DNA of 64,000 nucleotides, taken from contig JAIUPQ010000003.1 in NCBI GenBank assembly GCA_020161145.1, positions 1 to 64,000 of the forward strand, written 5' to 3'. The notes beneath the pieces were generated by a model. That model saw only the letters and a program-made list of their open reading frames with translations, had not been told where the DNA came from and searched no databases. Origin of the DNA: Pseudomonadota bacterium (lineage in GTDB: Bacteria; Pseudomonadota; Gammaproteobacteria; Burkholderiales; Burkholderiaceae_C). Of this stretch, positions 18,106 through 29,873 are shown one piece after another (position 1 is the stretch's first letter; each line of letters begins with the position of its first letter). Position numbers and translations under genes: made by a program.

Positions 18106-18462
18106 TCAGCTGAGCTGGGCCTTCACCTTGGCAACCACGGCGCCAAAGGCGGCGGGGTCGTTGACGGCCATGTCGGCCAGCACCTTGCGATCGATGTCGA
18201 TCTGCGCCTTTTTCAGGCCCGCCATGAACTTGCTGTAGGTCAGACCCAGGCCGCGCGAGGCGGCGTTGATCCGGGCGATCCACAACTGGCGGAAGACGCG
18301 CTTCTTGGTACGGCGGTCACGGTACGCATACTGGCCCGCCTTCATCACCGCCTGTTTGGCGATGCGGAAGACGTTCTTGCGGCGACCACGGAAACCCTTG
18401 GCCAGGGCCAGGATTTTCTTGTGACGGGCGCGGGCGGTAACACCACGTTTGACGCGAGGCAT
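18106..18462 (-). CDS. rplT: 50S ribosomal protein L20
   Basis: 118 residues starting [20 protein letters not shown], with the conserved [21 protein letters not shown] and [17 protein letters not shown]. It is essential for 23S rRNA assembly and, in enterobacteria, represses the rpmI-rplT mRNA by binding it. It lies 21 bases after rpmI. Upstream pairing that would show the same control was not evident to me. Confidence 0.98.
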   Translation of the reverse strand: MPRVKRGVTARARHKKILALAKGFRGRRKNVFRIAKQAVMKAGQYAYRDRRTKKRVFRQLWIARINAASRGLGLTYSKFMAGLKKAQIDIDRKVLADMAVNDPAAFGAVVAKVKAQLS

Positions 18463-18483
18463 AGTTTTTCTCCTTCCTGACGA

Positions 18484-18687
18484 TCAAAGGCCGGCGAACG
18501 GCAGCATCTGGGCGATATGGCCCATATTGGTTTCGTGCACGTTGGCCGTGCCACGCAACTGACGCTTGTTCTTGGTGGACTTCTTGGTCAGGATGTGGCG
18601 CTTGAACGCCTGACCGCGCTTGACGGTGCCACCCGGACGCACGCGAAACCGCTTTTTCGCGCTGCTCTTGGTCTTCATTTTGGGCAT
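18484..18687 (-). CDS. rpmI: 50S ribosomal protein L35
   Basis: 67 residues starting [20 protein letters not shown] and ending [11 protein letters not shown], full length for the family. The frame is open further upstream to 18792, but the family start is the ATG at 18687. It is co-transcribed with infC and rplT. Confidence 0.97.
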   Translation of the reverse strand: MPKMKTKSSAKKRFRVRPGGTVKRGQAFKRHILTKKSTKNKRQLRGTANVHETNMGHIAQMLPFAGL

Positions 18688-18811
18688 GTGAGCTCCTTGG
18701 TTTGACACCCCGGCTGGGCGACACGGCGGCTGCCGTGCACTTGATGGCCTGCCAGGGCTTTTGCATGTGTGGCGGCGACCAACCAACCACACAGATTCTT
18801 GAATACCGCCT

Positions 18812-19360
18812 TTACTTCTTCTTGGGTGCCAGCACCATGATCATCTGGCGGCCTTCGAGCTTGGGCATGTGCTCGACCACGGCCACGTCGGCCAGTTCGT
18901 CGCGGATGCGCTCCAGAAGCCGCATACCGATCTCCTGGTGGGTGATCTCGCGGCCGCGGTAGCGCAGCGTGACCTTGCCCTTGTCACCATCCTCGGCAAT
19001 GAAGCGGCGCAGGTTGCGCATCTTGATGGTGTAGTCGCCTTCGTCGGTGCCCGGACGGAACTTGACTTCCTTGACCTCGACCACTTTTTGCTTGGCCTTC
19101 TGCTCCGACGCGCGCTTTTGCTCCTGGTACTTGAACTTGCCGTAGTCCATCAGCCGCACCACCGGCGGATCGGCCTGGGCCGCGATCTCGACCAGATCGA
19201 CATCGGCCTCGCCCGCCAGGCGCAGCGCATCCTGGATGCTGACGATACCCAGCGGCTCGTTGTCGATGCCGTTGAGGCGCACCTGCGGGGCCATGATTTC
19301 GCGATTCAAGCGGTGTTTGCGCTCGACGTTGGGCATCCGGCGGTCGAAGTACGTAGCGAT
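18812..19360 (-). CDS. infC: Translation initiation factor IF-3, likely ATC start
   Basis: The in-frame ATG at 19336 would give 174 residues. The frame, however, continues upstream as [20 protein letters not shown], matching the N-terminus I associate with comamonad IF-3, and its first codon is ATC at 19358..19360. A GAGG box lies nine bases before it. In Escherichia coli infC starts with AUU, and IF-3 represses its own synthesis by rejecting non-AUG starts, so an ATC start here implies the same autoregulation. The N domain has [14 protein letters not shown]. The C domain has [18 protein letters not shown] and ends MVLAPKKK. It is 99 bases downstream of thrS. Confidence 0.9.
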   Translation of the reverse strand: MATYFDRRMPNVERKHRLNREIMAPQVRLNGIDNEPLGIVSIQDALRLAGEADVDLVEIAAQADPPVVRLMDYGKFKYQEQKRASEQKAKQKVVEVKEVKFRPGTDEGDYTIKMRNLRRFIAEDGDKGKVTLRYRGREITHQEIGMRLLERIRDELADVAVVEHMPKLEGRQMIMVLAPKKK

Positions 19361-19459
19361 GGTGGGAACCCTCTTGTGAAGTAAAGCCTACGATTTTAAT
19401 AGATTTTGGGCACGGATGACCAAGCATCCGCGCCCGATGTGCGGCACAGGCGCAACGGC

Positions 19460-21367
19460 TCAGCGTCTTTGCGCCACGTCGGCCGCCAGTCTGGCCTCGA
19501 AATCGGCCAGGCTCATGACGCCCAGATCCTGGTTGCCGCGCGCCCGCACGGCCACGCTGCCGGCGGCTTTTTCCTTGTCGCCGACCACCAGAATGTAGGG
19601 CAGCTTCTGCAGCGCATGCTCGCGGATCTTGTAGGTGATCTTGTCGTGGCGCACGTCGGCCTCGGCGCGCAGGCCCTGCGCCTTGAGGCGGGCCACCACC
19701 TGCTGCACGTAGTCGGCCTGGGCATCGGTGATGGAGGCCACCACCACCTGCACCGGCGCCAGCCAAGCCGGCATGGCGCCGGCATGGTGTTCGATCAGCA
19801 TGCCGATGAAGCGCTCCATGCTGCCAATGATGGCCCGGTGCAGCATCACCGGCGTCTTGCGGCTGCCGTCCTCGGCCACGTATTCGGCGCCCAGCCGCGC
19901 CGGCACGTTGTGGTCGATCTGCATGGTGCCGCACTGCCACTGGCGGCCCAGTGCGTCCTTGAGCGTGTACTCGATCTTGGGCGCGTAGAACGCCCCGTCG
20001 CCGTGGGCGACCTCGAACTCGACGCCCGAGCGACGCAGCGCCTCCATCAGGATGCCCTCGGTCAGATCCCAGTATTCGTCCGTGCCGATGCGCGCGGCTG
20101 GGCGCGTGGCCACCTTGTAGATGATGTCGGTGAAGCCGAAATCGCGGTAGACCTTCTGCAGCAGCGTGGTGTAGGCCACGCATTCGTCCAGGATCTGCGC
20201 GTCGGTGCACATGATGTGGCCGTCGTCCTGCGTGAAGGCGCGCACGCGCATGATGCCGTGCAGGCCGCCCGACGGCTCGTTGCGGTGGCAGGCGCCGAAC
20301 TCGCCGTAGCGCAGCGGCAGGTCGCGGTAGCTCTTGATGCCCTGGTTGAAGATCAGCACGTGACCCGGGCAGTTCATGGGCTTGAGCGCGTACTCGCGCT
20401 TCTCGCTCTCGGTGATGAACATGGCCTCACGGTATTTGTCCCAGTGGCCGGATTTCTCCCACAGGCTTTTGTCCAGGATTTGCGGGCCACGCACCTCCTG
20501 GTAACCGTTGTCCTGGTAGACGCGGCGCATGTACTGCTCGACCTGCTGCCACAGCGTCCAGCCCTTGGGGTGCCAGAACACCGTGCCGGGCGCGGATTCG
20601 TCCATGTGGAACAGGTCCAGCTCGCGCCCCAGCTTGCGGTGGTCGCGCTTCTCGGCCTCTTCCAGCATGGTCAGGTACTGCTGCAACTCTTCTTTGGTGG
20701 CCCAGGCCGTGCCGTAGATGCGCTGCAGCATCTCGTTGCGATGGTCGCCGCGCCAATAGGCACCCGCCACCTTCATCAGCTTGAAGTGCTTGAGCTTGCC
20801 CGTGCTGGGCACGTGCGGGCCACGGCAAAGGTCTTCAAAAGCGCCCTCGCGGTAGAGGCTGACGTCCTGCCCTTCGGGGATGCTGCCGATGATCTCGGCC
20901 TTGTAGGCCTCGCCCATCTGCTTGAAGTGGGCCACGGCCTCGTCGCGCGGCAGCACGCGGCGCACCACGGGCTCATCCTTGCGGGCCAGCTCGGCCATCT
21001 TGTTCTCGATGGCCACCAGGTCTTCGGGCGTGAACGGACGCTTGTAGCTGAAGTCGTAATAAAAGCCGTTCTCGATCACCGGTCCGATGGTGACCTGGGC
21101 GTCGGGGAACAACTCCTTGACGGCGTAGGCCAGCAGGTGGGCCGTGCCGTGGCGGATCAGGTCCAGCCCGTCGGCATCCTTGGGCGTGACGATGGCCACG
21201 TTCGCATCCGCCGCAATGCGGTGCGAAAGGTCCACCAGTTGTCCGTTCACCTTGCCGCCCAGCGCCGACTTGGCCAGGCCGGGCCCAATGGCGGCAGCAA
21301 CGTCGCCCACCGTGGGCGCGGCCTCGAACTCACGGCGCGAGCCGTCGGGAAGCGTGATGGCAATCAT
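19460..21367 (-). CDS. thrS: Threonine-tRNA ligase
   Basis: 635 residues from ATG 21367 ([15 protein letters not shown]), preceded by GAGG at good spacing; an in-frame start six codons upstream lacks support. Domains: TGS (1-60); editing domain with [11 protein letters not shown] and [10 protein letters not shown]; class II core with motif 2 region [19 protein letters not shown], the zinc ligands (MNCPGH, H in DDGHI, and H in MQIDHN), and motif 3 [17 protein letters not shown]; then the anticodon-binding domain to the end. It is the first gene of the thrS-infC-rpmI-rplT-pheST-ihfA run and is preceded by a terminator-like hairpin. Confidence 0.97.
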   Translation of the reverse strand: MIAITLPDGSRREFEAAPTVGDVAAAIGPGLAKSALGGKVNGQLVDLSHRIAADANVAIVTPKDADGLDLIRHGTAHLLAYAVKELFPDAQVTIGPVIENGFYYDFSYKRPFTPEDLVAIENKMAELARKDEPVVRRVLPRDEAVAHFKQMGEAYKAEIIGSIPEGQDVSLYREGAFEDLCRGPHVPSTGKLKHFKLMKVAGAYWRGDHRNEMLQRIYGTAWATKEELQQYLTMLEEAEKRDHRKLGRELDLFHMDESAPGTVFWHPKGWTLWQQVEQYMRRVYQDNGYQEVRGPQILDKSLWEKSGHWDKYREAMFITESEKREYALKPMNCPGHVLIFNQGIKSYRDLPLRYGEFGACHRNEPSGGLHGIMRVRAFTQDDGHIMCTDAQILDECVAYTTLLQKVYRDFGFTDIIYKVATRPAARIGTDEYWDLTEGILMEALRRSGVEFEVAHGDGAFYAPKIEYTLKDALGRQWQCGTMQIDHNVPARLGAEYVAEDGSRKTPVMLHRAIIGSMERFIGMLIEHHAGAMPAWLAPVQVVVASITDAQADYVQQVVARLKAQGLRAEADVRHDKITYKIREHALQKLPYILVVGDKEKAAGSVAVRARGNQDLGVMSLADFEARLAADVAQRR

Positions 21368-21382
21368 GGGAAACCTCGAAAA

Positions 21383-21409
21383 CAAAAAAGCGCGGTGAAT
21401 GACCGCGCT
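21383..21409 (-). terminator. Intrinsic terminator in the thrS leader (candidate attenuator)
   Basis: On the minus strand AGCGCGGT, loop CATTC and ACCGCGCT form a perfect 8-bp stem followed by a run of six T including the last stem base. It ends only about 16 bases before the thrS ATG. No promoter fits between, so transcripts reaching thrS must pass it. Either it attenuates thrS or it is leaky. A CCGCGCG segment (about 21445..21452) just upstream can pair with the GCGCGG arm and would form a competing structure. Confidence 0.75.
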
Positions 21410-21455
21410 CTGGAGGAAAGGTGAAAACGGGGTGCAGGCGTGTTCGCGCGGCCGG

Positions 21456-21494
21456 CTAGCAGCAGGGGCAAGCGGGCGGAGTTCGCGGTGCCAT
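21456..21494 (-). CDS. Candidate leader peptide upstream of thrS
   Basis: A 12-codon ORF, ATG 21494 to TAG, reads [12 protein letters not shown]. It is Pro- and Cys-rich, with only one Thr codon, so it is not a classical threonine-counting leader. An AAAGG box lies 11 bases before the ATG, a long spacing. The stop codon abuts the CCGGCCGCGCG segment that could form an antiterminator against the downstream hairpin, so ribosome position on this ORF could control it. Translation is unproven. Confidence 0.3.
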   Translation of the reverse strand: MAPRTPPACPCC

Positions 21495-21540
21495 AACCAG
21501 TTGTGCCTTTCTCGCTCTTGTGGGTTGAACTGAATGGGCG

Positions 21541-21568
21541 ATTTTACGGCAGCGGCTCGGCCTCAACA
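21541..21568 (-). promoter_or_regulatory. Weak sigma-70-like promoter for the thrS leader
   Basis: The minus strand has TGTTGA (21563..21568), a 16-base spacer and TAAAAT (21541..21546), the latter overlapping the patatin stop codon. The -10 matches five of six positions; the -35 is poor. A start near 21534 would give a ~165-base leader containing the small ORF and the hairpin. Transcription from the patatin operon could also supply the leader. Confidence 0.35.
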
Positions 21569-22584
21569 CAGGGCGCCTGCGTCAGCGCCGCGAATTCGTC
21601 GGCCAGCCGTTGGCATTCGGCCACGGCGGCGCGCCAGCGCGCGATGCGCACGGCGGGTTCGTGCAGGTGGGTGACGAAGTCCTGTCGGTCGGGCAACTTG
21701 CCGCCAGGCAGGCTGGCCACCCACTCGTCGCGCGGCGCGAGCAGCACCAGATTGGCCAGCGCCGGCGTGGCCCGGTGGCGGTGTGGCAGGCGCTGGTCCA
21801 GCCAGCCCGGAATCACCCGCGCCTGGGTGTGCGGGTACAGCACCAGCCCGTCGTCCAGCTGCGCATAGGGCAGGTGCAGGTGGTAGTCCACGATGCCGCC
21901 GTCCCAGTAGGTGCCGCGCGGCGCGCCGGGCGGCGTGGTCACCCCCAGCATCCAGGTCGGAATGGAACAACTGGCCAGCACCGCCTGCTGCAGGTTGGCG
22001 GCCGAGAGCGCCACCTGCCGCGTGCGGTAGTCGCGCAGCGCCAGCGGCAGCGCGTCGCGGGCATCGCCAAACACCACGCGCGTCAGCCAGGCCCCCATGG
22101 CGCGGCGTGCCACCACGTTGCTGGCTGCCGCACCGGCCAGCGCCCACGGCGAGCGCCAGGCGCTGCGGCTGGTGATGACGTGCAGCCGGTAGCGCGCCGA
22201 GGCCAGCACCTGTGCAGGGGCCAGCGATTGCGCCAGCAACGCGCCAAAGCCCTGGCTGACCTGGGTGGGCGTGGGCCGCTTCCCGGGCGCGGTGTCGTAG
22301 CGCTGGGTGATGTAGAGCTCGCCCAGTTGCGCCAATGCCGCGTCGGCATCGACCATGCAGGCCGCCGCCATGCGCCAGGCGCCGATGGAGGCACCCACCA
22401 GGTGCACGGGCCGCGCCGCGCCGTGCAGCCAGTGACCAAAGAGGAAGCGGTCCAGCGGCAGCAGCGCCAGCCCCTTGGGGCCACCGGCCGCGGCGGGCAC
22501 CAGGCGCACGTCGGCCGCGCGCAGGCCGCGCTCGCGCAGCACGGCGCGGGCGCGGGGGCCGGCCAGCACGCGCAGTGCCTTCAC
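21544..22584 (-). CDS. Patatin-like phospholipase
   Basis: 346 residues from GTG 22584, whose GTGA overlaps the stop of the upstream DUF2145 gene; longer frames upstream are shadows. Patatin features are [14 protein letters not shown] (oxyanion-type loop), the nucleophile elbow [10 protein letters not shown] and the catalytic Asp in [12 protein letters not shown], which together form a Ser-Asp dyad. It should be a lipid acyl hydrolase, with no signal peptide, so likely cytoplasmic. Translational coupling with the DUF2145 protein suggests a shared process. Confidence 0.9.
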   Translation of the reverse strand: MKALRVLAGPRARAVLRERGLRAADVRLVPAAAGGPKGLALLPLDRFLFGHWLHGAARPVHLVGASIGAWRMAAACMVDADAALAQLGELYITQRYDTAPGKRPTPTQVSQGFGALLAQSLAPAQVLASARYRLHVITSRSAWRSPWALAGAAASNVVARRAMGAWLTRVVFGDARDALPLALRDYRTRQVALSAANLQQAVLASCSIPTWMLGVTTPPGAPRGTYWDGGIVDYHLHLPYAQLDDGLVLYPHTQARVIPGWLDQRLPHRHRATPALANLVLLAPRDEWVASLPGGKLPDRQDFVTHLHEPAVRIARWRAAVAECQRLADEFAALTQAPCVEAEPLP

Positions 22585-23468
22585 AGCGGCAGCACCCGGT
22601 CGGTGGCGGCGGGTGTGCAGTCGGACGGTAGCGGTGGCCCGCCCTCGCGCACCACCAGGTGTTGCGCGGTGTGGCACAGCTCGATCTGCCGCGCGCCAGG
22701 CACCTGGGCCAGCGCAAACGCAGCCAGGGACTCTGGCGTGCTGACGCGGATGCGGGCGGCCTTGATGTCGGCCTCGGGGTGGTCGTCGGCATGCAGCCAG
22801 GGGCTGAACAGCGCCACCACCTGCACCAGCGGCGACGCCACGTCCACCGCGCTGGGGGCATAGCCAGCGGCCTGCAGCCAGCCTTGCGCGCGCTCGCGCA
22901 GCGCCGGGCCATCGGCCAGCGGCGCCCAGGCTGCGGCCAGCAGCTCGGCCACCCATTGATTGCAGTTCTGGTAGTGGGTGGCCCAGGCAAACGCATTGGC
23001 GCTGTAGCGTGCGGCCAGCAAGGCCTTGGCCAGCGCGTCATCCAGCGCGGCGGCGGCCGCTTGCGCACCTGCGGGGCCAGGCAGCAGCACCACGCTCAGG
23101 TGACCCAGGTCGGCATCGCCCATGCCCAGCACGAAACCGGGCAGGCCCTGGTCGTAGAGGCGCGGTAGCCCCTGGTCGCAATCGTAATAGAGCTGGCGCA
23201 CCGCCCAGGCCCCAGCGGGGTGGGCGCGCAGCGCCAGGCCCGCATGCGAGTAGGTCAGGCTCACGCGGCGCAGCTTCAGCCCTGAGCGGGCCACCAGCGC
23301 GGCGGGTGCGGTTGCCCCGTCCAGCACGCGCTGCAGGGCGGCGGCCACGCGCAGCAGGCGGTCTTGCTGCGCCGCATCGTGCGCATCGGTCTGGCCGCAG
23401 AACGCGGGCGACGCCCAGGCGGTGGTGGCGACCAGCCACAGCGCGGCCGCCAGCAAGCCATGGCGCAT
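22581..23468 (-). CDS. DUF2145 family exported protein
   Basis: 295 residues with an N-terminal signal peptide (LLAAALWLVATTAWA, then SPAFCGQ). The body carries SLTYSHAGLALRAHPAGAW and YQNCNQWVAELLAAAW, a Cys-His-containing pattern resembling papain-like/NlpC-P60 folds. This is how I recognise DUF2145; activity is unproven. The His in SHAG and Cys in NCNQW could form a catalytic pair. It is coupled at both ends: its ATG overlaps the stop of the upstream small gene, and its stop overlaps the patatin start. Confidence 0.75.
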   Translation of the reverse strand: MRHGLLAAALWLVATTAWASPAFCGQTDAHDAAQQDRLLRVAAALQRVLDGATAPAALVARSGLKLRRVSLTYSHAGLALRAHPAGAWAVRQLYYDCDQGLPRLYDQGLPGFVLGMGDADLGHLSVVLLPGPAGAQAAAAALDDALAKALLAARYSANAFAWATHYQNCNQWVAELLAAAWAPLADGPALRERAQGWLQAAGYAPSAVDVASPLVQVVALFSPWLHADDHPEADIKAARIRVSTPESLAAFALAQVPGARQIELCHTAQHLVVREGGPPLPSDCTPAATDRVLPL

Positions 23469-23890
23469 CAGACCGGCTGGGCGTCCAGTGCGCGGTACCA
23501 GTCGTCGGCCAGTGCCAGAAAGAAAGGCTGGCCGGCCTGGGCAAACGCCAGGCCATAGTCGCGCGCCTGCACGGCGATCACGCCGCCCACGGCCAGGCCT
23601 TGTTGATCAGCCACCGTCTGCGGCAGCGTCAGCGTGAAGGCCTCGCCCTGCCCCATGGGGGCCAGCGCCACCTGCACCCCGTCGCCCGCCCGGGCCAGGT
23701 GGGTGATGCGGTAGTCGCCCGCCGCCACCTGGCGCTGGTTGGACGAGTTGCTGGAGGCTTGCAGCGAATTCGACAGGCTGCCGACCGAGGCCGAGCCAGC
23801 GCTGGAGGCCGACGAGGCCCCGCTTTCGGCCTGGGCCAGCGGAGCGGCACCAAGTGCGGCAAGAAGGGGAATCAGGTGAGTGAGCTTCAT
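23468..23890 (-). CDS. Conserved exported protein of unknown function
   Basis: 140 residues from ATG 23890 (MKLTHLIPLLAALGAAPLA), which gives a clean signal peptide cleaved after AQA. A Ser-rich low-complexity stretch follows (about residues 22-50), then a beta-rich domain (AAGDYRITHLARAGDGVQVA, VGGVIAVQARDYGLAFA). I do not recognise a family. It is the first of three translationally coupled genes with DUF2145 and patatin, the only clue to its role. Confidence 0.65.
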   Translation of the reverse strand: MKLTHLIPLLAALGAAPLAQAESGASSASSAGSASVGSLSNSLQASSNSSNQRQVAAGDYRITHLARAGDGVQVALAPMGQGEAFTLTLPQTVADQQGLAVGGVIAVQARDYGLAFAQAGQPFFLALADDWYRALDAQPV

Positions 23891-23903
23891 GGTGGCTGGC
23901 ATC

Positions 23904-26225
<2,322 letters not shown>

Positions 26226-26314
26226 AACCAGTCTGTGAGAACCAAACAAATAGGCCTTCCGAAGAAGGCGCGGCGAGTGTAGCGCGGGGGCAGGCATGGA
26301 CAATGGCGGCCATC

Positions 26315-27079
26315 ATGACCAACCAACCTGCCGACACCCCCGAGGGCGAGCGCCTCTCGAAGATCATGGCCGCGCGCGGTCTGGCCTCACGCCGCGAGGC
26401 CGACGAGTGGATTGCCGCCGGCTGGGTGCGCGTGGACGGTCAACTGGCCCAACTGGGTCAGCGCGTGGCGGCCGACGCGCGCATCGACATCGACCCTGCC
26501 GCCAGCGCCCAGCAAGCCCACCGCGTCACCGTGCTGCTGCACAAACCCGTGGGCTATGTATCGGGTCAGGCCGAGGACGGCCACAAGCCGGCCGTCACGC
26601 TGGTGACCGCCGCCAACCGCTGGTCGGGTGACAAAACGCCGCTGCGCTTTGCGCCCGGCCACCTGCGTGGACTGGCGCCCGCAGGGCGGCTGGACATCGA
26701 CTCCACCGGCCTGCTGGTGCTGACGCAGGATGGGCGCATCGCCCGCCATCTGATCGGCGAGGACAGCAGTGTGGAAAAGGAATACCTGGTGCGCGTGGCA
26801 CGCCAGGACGGCGGCCCGCTGAACGAGGTTGATCTGGCGCCGCTGCGCCACGGCCTGCACCTGGATGGCCGCGCGCTGCGGCCGGCACAGGTGAGCTGGG
26901 CCAACGAGGCGCAACTGCGCTTTGCGCTGCGCGAGGGCCGCAAGCGCCAGATCCGCCGCATGTGCGAGCTGGTCGGGCTCAAGGTCACCGGCCTCAAGCG
27001 GGTGCGCATCGGCCGTGTGGCGCTGGGCCAGTTGCCACCGGGCCAGTGGCGCTATTTGCACGCGCAAGAGCGCTTCTAA
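26315..27079 (+). CDS. RsuA/RluF-family rRNA pseudouridine synthase
   Basis: 254 residues from ATG 26315; an ATG at 26303 is also possible. The N-terminal S4 domain is [20 protein letters not shown]. The catalytic domain has the RsuA/RluB/E/F signature [20 protein letters not shown] with the nucleophilic Asp in GRLD, and later [15 protein letters not shown] and LKRVRIG. The layout is closest to RluF (23S rRNA position 2604 in E. coli), but the family is hard to split by eye. It ends 4 bases before miaA. Confidence 0.88.
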   Translation: MTNQPADTPEGERLSKIMAARGLASRREADEWIAAGWVRVDGQLAQLGQRVAADARIDIDPAASAQQAHRVTVLLHKPVGYVSGQAEDGHKPAVTLVTAANRWSGDKTPLRFAPGHLRGLAPAGRLDIDSTGLLVLTQDGRIARHLIGEDSSVEKEYLVRVARQDGGPLNEVDLAPLRHGLHLDGRALRPAQVSWANEAQLRFALREGRKRQIRRMCELVGLKVTGLKRVRIGRVALGQLPPGQWRYLHAQERF

Positions 27080-27083
27080 GCCC

Positions 27084-28016
27084 ATGGACTGGATCGGCAT
27101 CGCCGGCCCCACCGCCGCCGGCAAGAGCGCCGCCGCGCTGGCGGTGGCCCAGCACCTGCCAGTGGAGATCGTCAGCGTGGACTCGGCCCTGGTGTACCGG
27201 GGCATGGACATCGGTACCGCCAAGCCCACTGCGGCCGAGCAGGCCCTGGCGCCCCACCACCTGATCGACCTGATGGCGCCCACCGGCTGCTACGACGCCG
27301 CCACCTTCGCCCGCGACGCCACGCGGCTGATTGCCGAGATCCGCGCACGCGGCCGGCTGCCGCTGTTGGTGGGCGGCACCATGCTGTACTTCAAGGCGCT
27401 GATCGACGGCATCGACGCCCTGCCCGGTGCCGATGCGGCCATTCGCACCCGGCTGGATGCCGAGGCCGCGGCCGACGGCTGGCCGGCGCTGCATGCGCGG
27501 CTGGCCCAGGTGGATGCAACCACCGCCGCGCGGCTGGCGCCCACCGACGCCCAGCGCATCCAGCGCGCGCTGGAGGTCTGGGAGCTGACCGGTCAGCCGC
27601 TGTCGGCGCTGCATCGACAACAGCCGGCGCCGCCCGTGCGCCACCACCTGTTGGCGCTGGAGCCCAACGACCGCGTCTGGCTGCATGCGCGCATCGCCCA
27701 GCGCTTTGACGCCATGCTGGACGCAGGCCTGATCGACGAGGTGCGTGCCCTGCGGGCGCGCGGCGACCTGCGGCCCGAGATGCCCGCCATGCGCTGCGTG
27801 GGCTACCGCCAGGCGTGGCAGGCGCTGGATGCGGGGCTGAGCGGCGCAGACTTGCGCGCCGACGTGCGCGAGCGCGGCGTGGCCGCCACGCGCCAGCTGG
27901 CCAAGCGCCAACTGACCTGGCTGCGCAGCCTGGCGCGCACGGTGGTACCGGCCGACGGGCCCGACCCCATGGGCCAGACCGTGGCTCAGGTGGTGATGCT
28001 GCGCGGCGTGCTCTGA
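27084..28016 (+). CDS. miaA: tRNA dimethylallyltransferase
   Basis: 310 residues starting [20 protein letters not shown], with the P-loop GPTAAGKS, the catalytic region [20 protein letters not shown] (Asp in VDS), [26 protein letters not shown] and the ending [14 protein letters not shown]. It isopentenylates A37 of tRNAs reading UNN codons. It is co-oriented with the pseudouridine synthase upstream, so the pair forms an RNA-modification unit. Its last 31 bases overlap the convergent GGDEF-like gene. Confidence 0.97.
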   Translation: MDWIGIAGPTAAGKSAAALAVAQHLPVEIVSVDSALVYRGMDIGTAKPTAAEQALAPHHLIDLMAPTGCYDAATFARDATRLIAEIRARGRLPLLVGGTMLYFKALIDGIDALPGADAAIRTRLDAEAAADGWPALHARLAQVDATTAARLAPTDAQRIQRALEVWELTGQPLSALHRQQPAPPVRHHLLALEPNDRVWLHARIAQRFDAMLDAGLIDEVRALRARGDLRPEMPAMRCVGYRQAWQALDAGLSGADLRADVRERGVAATRQLAKRQLTWLRSLARTVVPADGPDPMGQTVAQVVMLRGVL

Positions 28017-28780
28017 GGGTGAATGGGCGTGGCCCGCACGCAGTTGCGGCCGGCCTCCTTGGCTGCGGCCAGTGCGGCCTCGGCGTCGCCCAGCAGGCCT
28101 TCGACGGCGATCTGGCCCAGATGCACGTGGGCCACGCCCACGCTGACCGTGGCCACCACGGCGGCGTCTTCCCAGATGAAGGGCGTGCCGGCCACCTGTT
28201 GGCGGATGCGCTCGGCGGCGTCCAGCGCGCCCAGCGGGTCGGTGTGGGCCAGGAAGATGGCCAACTGACCGGGCGCGAAATGCGCGGGCATGTCGGACTG
28301 GCGCAGCGTGGCGTTGACGCGGCCGGTGATCTCGGTCTGCACCGCGTCGGCCGCACGCTGGCCCAGGTTGTGCTGGATGCGCTCCAGGTGATCGGTCTCA
28401 ATCAGCAGCATGGCGCCGTGGTCACCATACCGCCGGCAGCGCGACCACTCGCGATCGGCCAGGCGCATGAACTGGCGCTGGGTGTAGACGTTGGTCAGCT
28501 CGTCGCCGTCAAAGGCCATGGCCTCGCGCTGGGCCGACGAATGGGCCAGCGTGCGCGCCAGATGCAGCGCCAGCACCGCCGCCACCCAGGCCGGCACCAG
28601 GGCCAGCGCGCCCGCCAGCAAACCCGTGCGCAGCGGCGCATCGTCCAGCCCGACCATCACCAGCGCCACCACGCCCCCCACGGACAGCGCCGCGCTCAAC
28701 TTGAACGCCCAGGCCGACGTGGCATTGAAAGAAGCCAGGCGCAGCGGCCAGGCAGACACAGGAGCAGAGGAGGCAGACAT
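27986..28780 (-). CDS. Membrane protein with degenerate GGDEF domain
   Basis: 264 residues. Two transmembrane helices near the N-terminus ([33 protein letters not shown]) are followed by a GGDEF-fold domain (about 90-250) recognisable from [36 protein letters not shown] and [13 protein letters not shown]. The active-site signature is not GGDEF: the equivalent stretch is [11 protein letters not shown]. It should therefore be unable to make c-di-GMP and may sense or bind a nucleotide, or only signal by contact. Its 3' end overlaps miaA tail to tail. Confidence 0.75.
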   Translation of the reverse strand: MSASSAPVSAWPLRLASFNATSAWAFKLSAALSVGGVVALVMVGLDDAPLRTGLLAGALALVPAWVAAVLALHLARTLAHSSAQREAMAFDGDELTNVYTQRQFMRLADREWSRCRRYGDHGAMLLIETDHLERIQHNLGQRAADAVQTEITGRVNATLRQSDMPAHFAPGQLAIFLAHTDPLGALDAAERIRQQVAGTPFIWEDAAVVATVSVGVAHVHLGQIAVEGLLGDAEAALAAAKEAGRNCVRATPIHPQSTPRSITT

Positions 28781-28921
28781 GGCAGCGATTTCCTTGCAGA
28801 GCCCGCTAGGGCAGTTGAATCATAGTCGCAAGCCAGGTGCAACAGCAGGTCCGCCGCCGCTGCCGCATCGTGGCACTGCGCCCACCATAATCGGCACCTG
28901 ATCCTGCCGCTTGAGCCCGCC

Positions 28922-29749
28922 GTGACCGAGACCCCCCGCCCGAACCGACCCGTACGCCACCAATATGAAGACCTGATGCGCCAAGTGTTCACGCATGGCG
29001 TGGCCAAGGGCGACCGCACCGGCACCGGCACCCGCAGTGTGTTCGGCCACCAGATGCGGTTTGACCTGAACGAGGGTTTTCCGCTGGTCACCACCAAGAA
29101 GGTGTTCTGGAAGGCCGTGGTGGCCGAGTTGCTGTGGTTTCTGCGCGGCGACGACAACGTGGCCTGGCTGCACGAACAAGGCTGCACCATCTGGGACGAA
29201 TGGGCGCGCCCGGATGGCAGCCTGGGCCCCATTTACGGCGTGCAATGGCGCTCCTGGCCCACCCCCGACGGCGGCCATGTCGATCAGATCGCCGACGTGC
29301 TGCGCCAGTTGCGCGAAGACCCCAATTCGCGCCGCATCATCGTCAGCGCCTGGAACGTGGCCGAGCTGCCCAAGATGGCGCTGGCGCCCTGCCATGCCTT
29401 CTTCCAGTTCTACGTGGCGCAAGGCCGGCTCTCGTGCCAGCTCTATCAGCGCAGTGCCGACATCTTCCTGGGTGTGCCCTTCAATATCGCCAGTTATGCG
29501 CTGCTGACCCATATGCTGGCCCAGCAATGCGATCTGGCCGTGGGCGACTTCATTTGGACGGGTGGCGATTGCCACCTGTACAGCAACCATTTCGAGCAGG
29601 TGCAGACCCAGCTCACCCGCGAGCCCCTGCCCTACCCCGAACTGCGCATCGGCCGCAAACCGGCCACGCTGTTCGACTACACCCCCGGTGATTTCGAGCT
29701 GATCGACTACCGCCACCACCCCGCCATCGCGGCACCTGTGGCTGTTTGA
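28922..29749 (+). CDS. thyA: Thymidylate synthase
   Basis: 275 residues from GTG 28922; ATG 28976 is the next option but would cut the conserved RHQYEDLM. Signature residues are [12 protein letters not shown], the catalytic Cys in [31 protein letters not shown] and [13 protein letters not shown]. It methylates dUMP using methylene-tetrahydrofolate. A dihydrofolate reductase gene, often next to thyA, is absent here. Confidence 0.97.
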   Translation: MTETPRPNRPVRHQYEDLMRQVFTHGVAKGDRTGTGTRSVFGHQMRFDLNEGFPLVTTKKVFWKAVVAELLWFLRGDDNVAWLHEQGCTIWDEWARPDGSLGPIYGVQWRSWPTPDGGHVDQIADVLRQLREDPNSRRIIVSAWNVAELPKMALAPCHAFFQFYVAQGRLSCQLYQRSADIFLGVPFNIASYALLTHMLAQQCDLAVGDFIWTGGDCHLYSNHFEQVQTQLTREPLPYPELRIGRKPATLFDYTPGDFELIDYRHHPAIAAPVAV

Positions 29750-29873
29750 CAACAAAAAACCACGGTCATTTCTAGGTTTAGGACAGGCGCGCCAAACGGG
29801 CACTCTTCACGCTTACATTGCGCAACAGGGATGGTCACACTAAACCCAGTTGAATAGCCCACCGGGGTGTGCC

